In this document: positions 16,792 through 26,394 of the stretch, in pieces
Numbering within the stretch: the stretch's first letter is position 1
Layout: each line of letters opens with the position of its first letter
Assembly: GCF_001612745.1 (NCBI RefSeq)
Contig: NZ_BDBA01000083.1
Coordinates: 1-57,977, forward strand
Direction of reading: 5' to 3'
Length of the DNA stretch: 57,977 nt
Source of the DNA: Nocardia amamiensis NBRC 102102
GTDB lineage: Bacteria > Actinomycetota > Actinomycetes > Mycobacteriales > Mycobacteriaceae
Program-made: the position numbers and the translations under genes
The notes under the pieces: generated by a model
The model's database searches: none
Told to the model about the DNA's origin: nothing
The model's input: the letters and a program-made list of their open reading frames with translations, nothing else

Positions 16792-19494
16792 GTGACAGAT
16801 CACCGGTCGCAGACGGGCGAATTGGCCGTATTCTCCGCCGAGCTGAAGTTCCGGCTGGATCCGTTTCAGCGCGACGCGTGTGTGGCGCTCGAAGAGGGCC
16901 ACAGCGTTCTGGTCTGCGCGCCGACCGGCGCGGGCAAGACCGTCGTCGGCGAATTCGCGGTGCATCTCGCGCTGGTCGCGGGCGGCAAGTGTTTCTACAC
17001 CACGCCGATCAAAGCGCTGTCGAACCAGAAGTTCGCCGACCTCACCGAGCGCCACGGCCGCGACAACGTCGGACTGCTCACCGGCGACCAGTCGATCAAC
17101 CCGGACGCGCCGGTGGTCGTGATGACCACCGAAGTGCTGCGCAACATGCTGTACGCCTCCTCGGACGCGCTGCGCGGTTTGTCGTATGTGGTGATGGACG
17201 AAGTGCACTACCTGGCCGACCGGTTCCGCGGCGCGGTGTGGGAGGAGGTCATCCTGCATCTGCCGCCGGACGTCCGGTTGGTCAGCCTCTCGGCCACGGT
17301 CAGCAACGCCGAGGAGTTCGGCGCCTGGATGGAGACCGTGCGCGGCGACACCGCTGTCGTGGTCGACGAGACGAGGCCGGTGCCGCTGTGGCAGCACGTC
17401 ATGGTGGGGCGGCGGATGTTCGACCTGTTCGACACCAAGTCGACCGAGCAGAAAGTGCTCGTGGACGAGGATTTGGTGCGGTTCATCCGTCATCGCGAAG
17501 CCGCCGACCGGATGAACGGCTGGAATGTCCCGCGCAACGGCCGCGGTGGTCCACGACGTGATTTCCGTCCGCTGCCGCGGCACGAGGTGCTGGCCAAGCT
17601 GGACGAGGAGGGCCTGCTGCCCGCCATCACGTTCATCTTCAGCCGTGCGGGATGCGACGGTGCGCTCGCGCAATGCCTGCGGTCGCGCCTGGACCTGGGC
17701 CGCCCGGACGAGACCGAACAGATCGACGCGATCATCGAGAAGCACACCGGTGACCTGCCCAAGAGCGATCTCGAGATCCTCGGCTACTGGGAGTGGCGCG
17801 AAGCGCTGCATCGGGGCCTGGCCGCGCACCACGCCGGGATGCTGCCCGCGTTCCGGCACACCGTCGAGGAACTGTTCGTCAACGGGCTCGTTCGCGCCGT
17901 CTTCGCCACCGAGACGCTGGCTCTCGGCATCAACATGCCCGCGCGCACGGTGGTACTGGAGCGGCTGGTCAAGTTCAACGGCGAGTCGCACGCGGAACTC
18001 ACGCCGGGGGAGTACACCCAGCTGACCGGGCGCGCGGGCCGGCGCGGCATCGACGTGGAGGGCCACGCGGTGGTGTTGTGGCAGCCCGAGGTGGATACCA
18101 GCGCGGTCGCGGGCCTGGCCTCGACTCGCACCTATCCGCTGCGCAGCTCGTTCCGGCCGGGCTACAACATGTCGATCAACCTCATCGACCGGATGGGCGC
18201 CGACGAGTCGCGTGCGCTGCTGGAGCGGTCGTTCGCACAGTTCCAGGCGGACCGCTCGGTGGTCGGGCTGGTGCGCGGCATCGAGCGCAACGAGGCCACG
18301 CTGCGCAAGGTGCGCGATCAGCTCGGCGGCGCCGAAGGCGGGTTCCTGGACTATCTGGCCCTGCGCGAGCGGATCAAGCAGCGGGAACGGCAGCTGACCC
18401 AGCAGAACCGCGCCGACCGGCGAGGCGCGGCGGTGGACGCGCTCGGCGCCCTGCGCCGCGGCGACGTGGTGGCGATTCCCTCCGGGCGCCGCGCCGGGCT
18501 GGCGGTGATCCTGGAGCCGGACACGACGCCTGGGGATCCGCGTCCGCTGGTGCTCACCGAGGACAAGTGGGCGGGCCGGGTGTCGGTGGCCGACTTCCCG
18601 GTGCCCGCCGAGGCGCTCGGACACATGCGGCTGCCACGCCGGGTGGACCACCGCACCGCGCGCACCCGCCGCGACCTGGCCTCGGCGTTGCGCAGCACCG
18701 GAATCTCGGTGCCGGGCAGGCCGCGACGCAGCAACCGGTCCGCCGCAGCCGACGACCGGGAACTGGCCACGCTGCGGCGCAGCCTGCGCGCGCATCCGGC
18801 GCACACCCGGCCCGACCGCGAGCAGCTGGCCCGGATCGGTGAGCGCTACAACCGGTTGCTGCGCGAAACCGAGTCCATGCGCCAGAAGGTCGCCGCGACC
18901 ACGAATTCGTTGGCGCGCACCTTCGATCGGATCCTCGGTCTGCTGGAGGAACGCGGATTCGTGCACGACAGCGAGGTGACCGCCGACGGGCGCAGGCTGG
19001 CCCGCATCTACACAGAAAGCGACCTGCTGGTCGCCGAATGCCTCCGGGAGGGGCTGTGGCGCGGCCTCGGTCCGGCCGAGCTGGCCGGCGTCGTGTCGAT
19101 CCTGGTGTACGAATCCCGCCAGGAAGGCGGATATCTCGGCGCGAGCGGACCGACGGCGCCGATCCGGCGAGCCGTCGGCGCGACCATCGGCGTGTGGTCG
19201 CAGCTGCGGACCGATGAGGCGCGGCACAAGCTGCCGCCGACCAGGGAACCGGATCTGGGTTTCGTCACCGGTGTCTACAAGTGGGCGCGCGGCGACGGGC
19301 TGGCCGAGTCGCTGCTCGCCAGTGGCGATCAGGGCGCACCGCTGGCGGCGGGCGACTTCGTGCGCTGGTGCAGGCAGGTGATCGATCTGCTCGATCAGAT
19401 CCATAGCACCGCGGACGATCTCGAGGTCGCCGCCACGGCGGCGAAGGCGGTGCGGGCGATCCGGCGCGGTGTCGTTGCGGTCGACGCCGCCTGA
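16792..19494 (+). CDS. helY: Ski2-like DEAD/DEAH-box RNA helicase HelY
   Basis: The 900-residue protein has helicase core motifs: Walker A APTGAGKT (43-50), KALSNQK (Ia), DEVH (136-139), SAT (167-169), then LAAHHAGMLPAFRHTVEELF and the motif VI run QLTGRAGRRG. A long C-terminal region ends in a DSHCT-type helical domain (LRTDEARHKLPPTREPDLGF to IHSTADDLEVAATAA). It is the actinobacterial relative of Mtr4/Ski2 RNA helicases; the RNA substrate is unknown. It starts with GTG 3 nt after tatC. Confidence 0.92.
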   Translation: MTDHRSQTGELAVFSAELKFRLDPFQRDACVALEEGHSVLVCAPTGAGKTVVGEFAVHLALVAGGKCFYTTPIKALSNQKFADLTERHGRDNVGLLTGDQSINPDAPVVVMTTEVLRNMLYASSDALRGLSYVVMDEVHYLADRFRGAVWEEVILHLPPDVRLVSLSATVSNAEEFGAWMETVRGDTAVVVDETRPVPLWQHVMVGRRMFDLFDTKSTEQKVLVDEDLVRFIRHREAADRMNGWNVPRNGRGGPRRDFRPLPRHEVLAKLDEEGLLPAITFIFSRAGCDGALAQCLRSRLDLGRPDETEQIDAIIEKHTGDLPKSDLEILGYWEWREALHRGLAAHHAGMLPAFRHTVEELFVNGLVRAVFATETLALGINMPARTVVLERLVKFNGESHAELTPGEYTQLTGRAGRRGIDVEGHAVVLWQPEVDTSAVAGLASTRTYPLRSSFRPGYNMSINLIDRMGADESRALLERSFAQFQADRSVVGLVRGIERNEATLRKVRDQLGGAEGGFLDYLALRERIKQRERQLTQQNRADRRGAAVDALGALRRGDVVAIPSGRRAGLAVILEPDTTPGDPRPLVLTEDKWAGRVSVADFPVPAEALGHMRLPRRVDHRTARTRRDLASALRSTGISVPGRPRRSNRSAAADDRELATLRRSLRAHPAHTRPDREQLARIGERYNRLLRETESMRQKVAATTNSLARTFDRILGLLEERGFVHDSEVTADGRRLARIYTESDLLVAECLREGLWRGLGPAELAGVVSILVYESRQEGGYLGASGPTAPIRRAVGATIGVWSQLRTDEARHKLPPTREPDLGFVTGVYKWARGDGLAESLLASGDQGAPLAAGDFVRWCRQVIDLLDQIHSTADDLEVAATAAKAVRAIRRGVVAVDAA

Positions 19495-19669
19495 GTGGTG
19501 TTCGGTGGCGCGCGTGGCGGACACCGCGAACGCCGCCAATGTCAACACGGCGGATTCGATTGTGATTTGATTTCTTTCGCGTACCGACCGTGGCGGAGGA
19601 GTCGTGTCATGCGACGAGGCCCACGCGGGGGGCTACCGTGTGTACAACGATGCGAGTGGAGGCAAGCAG

Positions 19670-20359
19670 ATGAGCGGCCCTTACGGACCGAACGAACCCG
19701 GGGAGGGACGCAACGATCCCACCCAGCAGTGGGGTGGACAGCAGGCACCCGGCGGGGCGGGTCCCACGCAGCAGTGGGCCGGTCAGCCGCAGACCCCGGC
19801 CTCGGCCCAGCCGACCCAGCACTGGGGTGAGCAGCAGCCGCAGCAGCAGTGGGGTCAGCCGCAGCAGCAGTGGGGGCAGCAGCCGCAGCAACCCCAGCAG
19901 CCGCAATGGGGTCAGCAGCCCGCCCAGGGGCAGCCGCAATGGGGTCAGCCGCAGCAGCAGGACTGGGGTCAGCAGGGGCAGCAGCAGTGGGGGCAGCCGC
20001 AGCAGCAGTGGGGTGCCCCCCCGCAGCAGCCGCCGCCGCAGCAGGGCGGTAAAGGCAAGGGCTTGGTCATCGGCCTGTCCCTGCTCGGCGTCGTCGTTGT
20101 CGGTGCGATCGTCGCGCTCGTGCTCCTGCTGACCGCCAAGGATCAACTCGACCAGGCCGCGGTGCAGGACGGCGTGAAGAAGGTGCTGTCGGACTCCTAC
20201 GGCATTCAGGACGTCAGCGACGTCGCCTGCCCGTCCGGCCAGGAGGTCAAGGTCGACGCCACCTTCTCGTGCGACGTGAAGGTCAGTGGTGAGGCCAAGA
20301 AGGTCACCATCAAGATCACCAAGGACGACGGCACCTACGAGGTCGGTCGCCCGAGCTAA
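19670..20359 (+). CDS. Gln/Trp/Gly-repeat membrane protein with DUF4333 domain
   Basis: The 229-residue protein has three parts. Residues 1 to about 125 form a low-complexity, cytoplasmic-looking repeat of QPQQQWGQ-type units with regularly spaced Trp. A single membrane helix follows (LVIGLSLLGVVVVGAIVALV). The C-terminal extracytoplasmic DUF4333 domain has paired cysteines in VACPSGQEVKVDATFSCDVK. It is in the position of M. tuberculosis Rv2091c. The ATG at 19670 is preceded by GGAGGCAAGCAG. Repeat-rich N-termini of this kind are common in actinobacterial membrane proteins; function is unknown. Confidence 0.8.
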   Translation: MSGPYGPNEPGEGRNDPTQQWGGQQAPGGAGPTQQWAGQPQTPASAQPTQHWGEQQPQQQWGQPQQQWGQQPQQPQQPQWGQQPAQGQPQWGQPQQQDWGQQGQQQWGQPQQQWGAPPQQPPPQQGGKGKGLVIGLSLLGVVVVGAIVALVLLLTAKDQLDQAAVQDGVKKVLSDSYGIQDVSDVACPSGQEVKVDATFSCDVKVSGEAKKVTIKITKDDGTYEVGRPS

Positions 20360-20764
20360 CTGCTTTCGATCGGCAGCGCCGCGGCGCTGCGTGTTCGCGA
20401 CTGTGCTGGTTCGGCCGCGACTTCGTCGCGGCGTGTTCGCGGCCCATCTGTGGCTCGCATTCGAGCGACCGCCGCTGGCGACTTCGTCGCGGACGTGTCG
20501 GCCACTCGGGCGCGAGCCGGGCCGCGAACGGGCAATGCTCGGTCTCGCTGCGCTCGAAAGCGGGAGTCGGGGCGGTGTGGTTGCGTGGGGTGGTAGCAGC
20601 ACGACCTGGGTGCGCACCGTGATGCTGGTGGGCGAGTGCGGCTGGCAACTTCGTCGCGGACCTGTCGGTCGCTCGGACGCGGACTCGGTTTGTCTTGCGG
20701 CGCCTTCATTCCGGCATGTTCGCGGCCCATCGCATGGTGCGCAGTGGGCTTCTTCGTATCGGGC
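20360..20764. repeat. Intergenic region with imperfect direct repeats
   Basis: No gene is recognisable. A 44-nt segment starting GCTGGCGACTTCGTCGCGGA at 20474-20517 is repeated with several substitutions at 20641-20684. A related ACTTCGTCGCG core also occurs at 20420-20430. A second 18-nt unit, GCGTGTTCGCGGCCCATC (20431-20448), recurs with one change at 20714-20731. The spacing is irregular and the units are partly palindromic (CGCGACTTCGTCGCG). This looks like a cluster of dispersed short genomic repeats. Confidence 0.6.
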
Positions 20765-21730
20765 TCAGGCGGTGCGTGCCCCGAGCGCGGTGATCAACCG
20801 AGTCACGGGGCTTTCGGCGTTGTAGGCGGTGGCAAGGGCCCGCAGCCGGTCCGGGTCGGCGGGCTCGGCCGGGAGGACGTCGGAGCGGGAGAGCGCGACG
20901 TCGGCGTCGCAGACCACGCGGACCACCGGCGCGGCGGCCTTCAGGTAGTCCTCGGCGGCCCGGAGCCGGGCGCGTGTGCCGTTGGCCAGCTCGGCGCCGG
21001 GATCCTCGACGGCCGCACGCAGCGCCTCGAGCGAGCCGAAACGGGAGATCAGCGTGGCCGCGGACTTCTCGCCGATGCCGGCCACCCCGGGTAGGCCATC
21101 GGAGGCGTCACCGCGCAGCGTGGCCAGGTCGGCGTAGGCCGGGCCCGCATTCCGCACCGGCACACCGTATTTCGCCGCGACTTCGGCCGGGCCGAACAGT
21201 TCCGCCTTGGCCAGCCCGCGTCCGGCGTAGAGCACCCGCACCGGGGGCGTGGGCTCGTCCCGCACGAGCTGCAGCAGATCGCGGTCGCCGCTGACCACGA
21301 TCACCGCGTCGGTACGCTCCCGGGTGGCCAGGGTGCCGAGGACATCGTCGGCCTCGAGGCCTTCCGCCCCGCCGGTCGCGATGCCGGCCGCGTCGAGCAC
21401 CTCGAGGATCATCTCGACCTGCGGTGTCAGGGTGTCGGGCACCGTTTCCGCCCCTGGTGCGGCCTCCGGGGACGTGTCCAGCCGGTGCGCCTTGTACGAC
21501 GGCACCAGCTCCACCCGGTACGCGGGCCGCCAGTCCAGATCGAGGCACACCACCAGCCTGACCGGCGCGTACTTGGTGATCAGCGAGGCCACCATGTCGG
21601 TGAAACCGCGCAGCGCGTTCACCGACCGGCCATCGGGCGCGGTGATCTTCTCCGGGATCGCGTGAAAGGCGCGGAACCAGAGACTGGCACCGTCCAACAG
21701 CAACAGGGGCCCAGCGGGAGCAGAGGTCAC
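20765..21730 (-). CDS. 5'-3' exonuclease (Pol I exonuclease-like)
   Basis: The 321-residue protein resembles the isolated 5'-nuclease domain of DNA polymerase [21 protein letters not shown] at the start, [35 protein letters not shown], then [13 protein letters not shown] and [14 protein letters not shown] with metal-binding acidic residues, and a helix-hairpin-helix [19 protein letters not shown]. Such proteins cut 5' flaps or degrade RNA-DNA hybrids. The start is GTG at 21730. It corresponds in position to M. tuberculosis Rv2090. Confidence 0.9.
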   Translation of the reverse strand: MTSAPAGPLLLLDGASLWFRAFHAIPEKITAPDGRSVNALRGFTDMVASLITKYAPVRLVVCLDLDWRPAYRVELVPSYKAHRLDTSPEAAPGAETVPDTLTPQVEMILEVLDAAGIATGGAEGLEADDVLGTLATRERTDAVIVVSGDRDLLQLVRDEPTPPVRVLYAGRGLAKAELFGPAEVAAKYGVPVRNAGPAYADLATLRGDASDGLPGVAGIGEKSAATLISRFGSLEALRAAVEDPGAELANGTRARLRAAEDYLKAAAPVVRVVCDADVALSRSDVLPAEPADPDRLRALATAYNAESPVTRLITALGARTA

Positions 21731-21813
21731 GCGCTGAGGCTACTCGCCCGCACCGACACCACCCGGCGAAGTTCGGCGTTCCTCCGGCAGGTGTGGCGGG
21801 TAACGTCGGACGA

Positions 21814-22941
21814 ATGAGCTCGCATACGGATTCCAGGTTCGCGGCGGACGTCTACGGTGCTCGGCTGGAGCGGGCGGTGGAACTGATCCGGGCCGCCCAT
21901 CTGGATGCCCTGCTGATCACTCCCGGGCCGGACCTGCGCTACCTCATCGGGTCGGCGGCCGAGTCGTTCGAGCGGCTGACCTGCCTGGTGATCCCCGCGG
22001 ACGGGGCGACCCCGTCGGTGGTGATCCCGAAACTGGAGCTGGCTTCGCTGGACGCCTCGGCGGCAGGCGAATTGGATTTGCAGGTGCTGGACTGGGTCGA
22101 CGGTAGCGACCCCTATGCCCTGGTGAAGTCCGCGCTACACGTGGGTTCCCGGGTGGCCGTCGCCGATGCCATGCCCGCGCTGCACCTGCTGCCACTGGCC
22201 GAATCCTGCACCGGCCTCCCGGTCTCCGCCACCCCGGTGCTGCGCGAACTGCGCATGATCAAAGACCCGGCCGAGGTGGACGCGCTGCGCCGGGCCGGCG
22301 CGGCGATCGACCGGGTGCACGCCCGGATGGGGGAGTTCTTGCAGGTCGGGCGCACCGAGGCGGAGGTAGGACGCAGTATCGCGGAGGCGATCGTGGCGGA
22401 GGGGCACACCGAGGCGGCATTCGTCATCGTCGGCAGTGGCCCCCATGGCGCCGACCCGCACCACGGGGTCTCGCAGCGGCCCATCGAGTCCGGGGACGTG
22501 GTGGTGATCGACATCGGCGGCCCGGTCGAACCCGGCTACTACTCGGACTCGACGCGCACCTACGTGCTGGGCGATCCCGATCCGGAGGTGGCCGCCCGGT
22601 ACGCCGAACTCGAGCACGCCCAAGCGGCGGCGGTCGCGGCCGTCCGGCCCGGTGTCACGGCCGCCGCCGTGGACGCGGCAGCGCGAAACCCGTTGACCGA
22701 GGCCGGTTTCGGTCCCGCCTTCGTGCACCGCACCGGCCACGGCATCGGCCTCTCGGTGCACGAGGAGCCCTACATCGTGGCGGGCAACGACCTAGTCCTG
22801 CAGCCGGGCATGGCCTTCAGCGTCGAGCCCGGCATCTACTTCCGCGGCGAGTGGGGCGCGCGCATCGAGGACATCGTCGTCGTCACCGAAGACGGTGGCG
22901 AGTCGCTGAACAACCAGCCGCACGGCCTCACGGTGCTGTGA
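21814..22941 (+). CDS. M24 family metallopeptidase (Xaa-Pro dipeptidase-like, PepE-type)
   Basis: The 375-residue protein has a creatinase-type N-terminal domain (LLITPGPDLRYLIGSAAESF) and a C-terminal pita-bread metallopeptidase fold. Metal ligands are visible in order: VVVIDIGGPVEPGYYSDSTR (two aspartates), HRTGHGIGLSVHEEP (His), SVEPGIYF (Glu) and GARIEDIVVVTE (Glu). Members cleave X-Pro dipeptides in the cytoplasm. It is in the position of M. tuberculosis pepE (Rv2089c), next to the exonuclease and divergent from it. The ATG at 21814 starts MSSHTDSRFAADVY. Confidence 0.9.
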   Translation: MSSHTDSRFAADVYGARLERAVELIRAAHLDALLITPGPDLRYLIGSAAESFERLTCLVIPADGATPSVVIPKLELASLDASAAGELDLQVLDWVDGSDPYALVKSALHVGSRVAVADAMPALHLLPLAESCTGLPVSATPVLRELRMIKDPAEVDALRRAGAAIDRVHARMGEFLQVGRTEAEVGRSIAEAIVAEGHTEAAFVIVGSGPHGADPHHGVSQRPIESGDVVVIDIGGPVEPGYYSDSTRTYVLGDPDPEVAARYAELEHAQAAAVAAVRPGVTAAAVDAAARNPLTEAGFGPAFVHRTGHGIGLSVHEEPYIVAGNDLVLQPGMAFSVEPGIYFRGEWGARIEDIVVVTEDGGESLNNQPHGLTVL

Positions 22942-22962
22942 CGCACGGTCGCCGCCGTGCCG

Positions 22963-23406
22963 CTAGGCGGTGGCGCCGTTGCCTTCGGCTTTGCCGTCGG
23001 TAGCCGGTGCGGCGAGGGTGCTGCTGGACAGGACGCGCCGGACCTGGATGGCGATCACCACCCGGGTCGGGTTTTCCCTGGGTACCCGGTAGCGGCCCGC
23101 GTACCGCTGCACCGCGTCGGCGACACTGTCCTGGTCGTCGAGCACGGTCGCCGGGCCTTCCAGCGTGATCCACCGGACGCCGTCGACCTGGCTGACCGCC
23201 GCGTATCCCGAACGGCGCACGTTGCGCACCTTCACCGAGCCGTCATTGGTGATCACACGCGCGATCCCGGCGTCTTGATCCCAGGTGAACCCGACCGCCA
23301 CCACGTGCGGCGTCCCATCCGCCCGCAACGTCGTCAGCGTGGCGAGATGCCGCTCGGCAACGAACTCGAGAGCGGCGGTCGACAATTCGGCGGTAGTGGT
23401 CGGCAT
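22963..23406 (-). CDS. F420/FMN-dependent split-barrel oxidoreductase (Rv2074-like, FDOR-B)
   Basis: The 147-residue protein shows the pyridoxamine phosphate oxidase-like split barrel: [55 protein letters not shown], then [13 protein letters not shown]. Position next to an SDR and cobL matches M. tuberculosis Rv2074, an F420-dependent biliverdin reductase; by that context the same activity is possible here, though not proven. The tail after residue 130 is divergent. ATG at 23406. Confidence 0.8.
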   Translation of the reverse strand: MPTTTAELSTAALEFVAERHLATLTTLRADGTPHVVAVGFTWDQDAGIARVITNDGSVKVRNVRRSGYAAVSQVDGVRWITLEGPATVLDDQDSVADAVQRYAGRYRVPRENPTRVVIAIQVRRVLSSSTLAAPATDGKAEGNGATA

Positions 23407-23672
23407 CCTCCGACGGTAGCCCCTGCCGGGTACCCGCCACCCGGCAGCCCGACGACTGCGCAACCGCTTCGGCCGGATGCATCGGCTCGTCGGACGGATC
23501 GACGTCCTTCGTGACCCGGTCCGCCGTCCGCGGACTCCGGGCAGACGAGATGGACATGCCCTGGGTGCGCCCGCACCGGCGCGGGATCTATCGACAAACA
23601 TCGTCGGCACGTGCTGTCGACGGGTCACCGGGGTGTTCAGCGGCGCGGCGGACAGGTGACAGACTGGGGCGC

Positions 23673-24428
23673 ATGGGAACGCGTGGGTTGGTCGACGGAG
23701 CCGTGCTGCTGCTCGGCGGTCGGAGCGAGATCGGACTGGAGGTCGCCCGGCGTCTGGCACCCGGGCGGACGGTGATTCTCGCGGCGCGGCGCAGCGACGA
23801 GCTGGCCGAACAGTGCGCGGAGATCGAGGCTGCCGGTGCGAGCGCTGTGCACACGATCGAGTTCGACGCCGACGACTGCGCGAGCCATCCGGCGCTGCTG
23901 GAGAAGGTCGCCGCTGAGCATGGACGGATCGGTATCGCGGTGCTGGCGTTCGGCGTGCTCGGCGATCAGCGGCGTGCCGAGAAAGACCCCGCCCACGCGG
24001 CGGCGATCCTGCACACCGACTTCGTCGCGCAGGCCAGTGTCCTCACCGTCCTGGCGAATCTGCTGCGCGCGCAAGGCGAAGGGCAGCTCGTGGTCTTCAG
24101 CTCGGTGGCGGGCGTCCGGGTCCGGCGCGCCAACTTTGTCTATGGATCGGCCAAGGCCGGACTCGACGGATTCGTCAGCGGCCTCGCGGACGCGTTGCAC
24201 GGCAGCGGTGTCCAGCTGCTGCTGGTCCGTCCCGGCTTCGTTATCGGGCGGATGACCGAGGGCATGTCCCCGGCCCCATTCCCCATTACCCCCGCCCAGG
24301 TCGCCGACGCCGTGGTCAAGGGCCTGCGCCGAGGCGCGGGCCGGGTCTGGGTGCCCCGGGTCCTGCAGCCGGTGTTCTTCGCGATGCGCCTGCTGCCCCA
24401 ACCGATCTGGCGCCGGATGCCACGGTGA
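23673..24428 (+). CDS. SDR oxidoreductase, DprE2-like
   Basis: The 251-residue protein has an unusual nucleotide-binding start, [18 protein letters not shown], plus [27 protein letters not shown] and [11 protein letters not shown] with the SDR Ser-Tyr-Lys set. The C-terminal hydrophobic helix [20 protein letters not shown] is typical of the DprE2-like decaprenylphosphoryl-ribose epimerase subgroup. It is at the position of Rv2073c, upstream of cobL. Its stop overlaps the cobL GTG (GTGA), so co-transcription with cobL is likely. A true DprE2 is expected elsewhere beside dprE1. Confidence 0.8.
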   Translation: MGTRGLVDGAVLLLGGRSEIGLEVARRLAPGRTVILAARRSDELAEQCAEIEAAGASAVHTIEFDADDCASHPALLEKVAAEHGRIGIAVLAFGVLGDQRRAEKDPAHAAAILHTDFVAQASVLTVLANLLRAQGEGQLVVFSSVAGVRVRRANFVYGSAKAGLDGFVSGLADALHGSGVQLLLVRPGFVIGRMTEGMSPAPFPITPAQVADAVVKGLRRGAGRVWVPRVLQPVFFAMRLLPQPIWRRMPR

Positions 24429-25699
24429 GAGCCGCAGCGACCCTGGCGTGGACCGGGCCGCCGATCGCGGTGGTCGGGATCGGCGCCGATGGCTGGGACG
24501 GTCTCGGTCGGGCCGCCCGCGAAGCCGTCGGCGACGCCGAGATCGTGTTCGGCTCCACGCGACAGCTCGCGCTCGTGCCCGAGGCGGTGACGGCGACGCG
24601 GGTCAACTGGCCTTCGCCGTTGCTGCCCGCGCTACCCGAACTGCTCGAGCGGCACAGCGGGGCGCGGCTGTGCGTCCTGGCCAGCGGCGATCCGATGTTC
24701 CACGGCATCGGCGTGACGCTGGCCAGGCTGTTCGGCGCGCGGGCGCTGCGGGTCTTGCCGCAGCCGTCGTCCGCATCGCTGGCCTGCGCCCGCCTGGGCT
24801 GGTCACTCGCGGAGACGCCGGTGGTGAGCGTGGTGGGGCGGCCGTTGGTGACGGTGCTGCCCGAACTGGCCGACCGCAGGCGGCTGCTGGTGCTCAGCGC
24901 CGATGAGCACACGCCGCCGGTGCTTGCGCGGTTGCTGGGGCGGCACGGTTTCGGCGCCTCCGAGCTGACCGTGCTCGAGCAGCTGGGTGGCCCGGCCGAG
25001 CGTCTGCACATCGGTGTCGCGAAGCAGTGGGATCGCCCACCCGGCGACCCGCTGAACATCGTCGCGATCAGCTGCGTTGCCGACCCCGGCCAGCCACGGG
25101 CCACACGGCTGCCCGGCCTGCCGGACGAGTTGTTCGGCGGCGGCCAGCTGACCAAGCATGAGATCCGCGCGCTGACGCTCGCGGCGCTGGCACCCGCCCC
25201 GGGCGAACTGCTGTGGGATGTCGGTGGCGGGTCCGGCAGCATCGCGATCGAATGGTGCCGCGCGCATCCGGCGAACCGTGCCGTCACGTTCGAGCGGCTC
25301 GAGCGCCGACGGCTGCAGATCTCCGACAACGCCGCCGCCCTGGGGGTCCCGCACATCGTGATCCGCGGCGGCCTGCGCGCCGAGCTCTCCGGGGACACTG
25401 AAATCGCCTCGCCCGACGCGATTTTCGTCGGCGGCGGTCTGACTCAGGATGGCCTGCTCGAGTCATGTTGGGCGCAGCTGCGACAAGGCGGCAGACTCGT
25501 CGCGAACGCGGTCACCGCTGAATCCGAATCGCTGCTGCTCAATTGGGCGTCCGTTCAGGGCGGTGCATTGCGGAAGTTCCAGATCTACCGCGGCGAACCG
25601 CTGGGAGCCTTCACCGCGTGGCGGCCCCAGCTCCCGGTGGCACAGTGGTCGGTGACGAAAATGCGCGACATCGGGCCGGAACTCCCCACCGATGGGTGA
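24425..25699 (+). CDS. cobL: Precorrin-6Y C5,15-methyltransferase (decarboxylating) CobL
   Basis: CobL methylates precorrin-6B at C5 and C15 and decarboxylates the acetate chain at C12 in aerobic B12 synthesis. The 424-residue protein fuses a CbiE-like N-terminal domain (AVVGIGADGWDGLG; VLASGDPMFHGIGVTLARLF) to a CbiT-like C-terminal domain with a SAM motif ELLWDVGGGSGSIAIEWCRA at about 258-277. It starts from a GTG overlapping the SDR stop. In M. tuberculosis cobM follows; here a secreted-protein gene follows instead. Confidence 0.93.
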   Translation: MRAAATLAWTGPPIAVVGIGADGWDGLGRAAREAVGDAEIVFGSTRQLALVPEAVTATRVNWPSPLLPALPELLERHSGARLCVLASGDPMFHGIGVTLARLFGARALRVLPQPSSASLACARLGWSLAETPVVSVVGRPLVTVLPELADRRRLLVLSADEHTPPVLARLLGRHGFGASELTVLEQLGGPAERLHIGVAKQWDRPPGDPLNIVAISCVADPGQPRATRLPGLPDELFGGGQLTKHEIRALTLAALAPAPGELLWDVGGGSGSIAIEWCRAHPANRAVTFERLERRRLQISDNAAALGVPHIVIRGGLRAELSGDTEIASPDAIFVGGGLTQDGLLESCWAQLRQGGRLVANAVTAESESLLLNWASVQGGALRKFQIYRGEPLGAFTAWRPQLPVAQWSVTKMRDIGPELPTDG

Positions 25700-25776
25700 A
25701 CGCGTTCTCGGTCACGGGGTAGGGTCGGGGCCGAGTTCCGGTCATGATCGGAAATCCGTTCCTGTTGGGGAGATAG

Positions 25777-26394
25777 ATGAAATACAAGAAATTTGCCGCT
25801 ACCGCATTGTTGGCTGTCGCCGCCACCGGAGTCACCGCCGGTACCGCCTACGCCGCACCCACGCCGCCCGCGGTGCAAGACCAGCCGGCCGCCGAGCCCA
25901 CGGTCACCGGCGCCGACCAGGGCGTCGGCTACACGCTGAAGCTGGCCGAAGCGGGTAAATCGGTGGTCACCAGCGTGACCGGCGGCGCGTTCAGCGTCGA
26001 CGCCGACAATCAATCGGTCACCCTGAAGAATTCCGCGGGCGAGACCGTCACCACGATTCCGCTCACCGCGACGGCCAAGGGCCAAGAGGTCCAGATCGCC
26101 GCGAACGTCGCCGACGAGGGCAGGCAGCTCACGCTGACGCCGCAGGTCGCCCCGACCGCGAACGCGCCGGTCGCCGCCGAATTCATCGGTGCACAGGAGT
26201 GGTTCTTCGCCGAGCTGCAGCGCGCCTCGCTCGGTGCTCTGGTCGGCGGTCTGATCGGCGCCGCCATCGGCATCGTCTTCTTCGGCATCGGCATCCTGCC
26301 GGGCGCCGTGCTCGGCGCGCTGATCGGTCTGGCCGTCGCGGGCGGGCCGTCGCTGCTGAACGCGGGTATCGCCTACTTCAGCGGTCAGCCCTGA
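25777..26394 (+). CDS. Small secreted protein with C-terminal glycine-zipper-like membrane region
   Basis: The 205-residue protein has a clear signal peptide (MKYKKFAATALLAVAATGVT, cleavage probably after AYA at 26-28), a central beta-rich domain of about 100 residues, and a C-terminal hydrophobic Gly-rich segment (GALVGGLIGAAIGIVFFGIG, then a second such run). It closely resembles the protein at 40851-41381, and both look like the DUF8020-type family I associate with Nocardia (name from memory). Function is unknown. A ribosome binding site GGGGAGAT precedes the ATG. It lies between cobL and cobK, and its stop overlaps the proposed cobK start. Confidence 0.75.
   Translation: MKYKKFAATALLAVAATGVTAGTAYAAPTPPAVQDQPAAEPTVTGADQGVGYTLKLAEAGKSVVTSVTGGAFSVDADNQSVTLKNSAGETVTTIPLTATAKGQEVQIAANVADEGRQLTLTPQVAPTANAPVAAEFIGAQEWFFAELQRASLGALVGGLIGAAIGIVFFGIGILPGAVLGALIGLAVAGGPSLLNAGIAYFSGQP

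Noticed and set aside
15910..19548. A 1212-codon open frame antisense to tatC and helY
   Set aside because: It is a mirror-frame artefact of GC-rich coding DNA: composition is Arg/Gln/His-rich with no family match, and both tatC and helY on the other strand are certain.
19740..20045. CRISPR-like array of CAGCAGTGGGG units
   Set aside because: The units are in frame within a coding repeat (QQWGQ), have no unique spacers of fixed length, and no cas genes are near.
23511..23672. Upstream extension of the SDR gene
   Set aside because: The additional residues precede the nucleotide-binding strand [11 protein letters not shown] by far more than the family allows; the ATG at 23673 is right.
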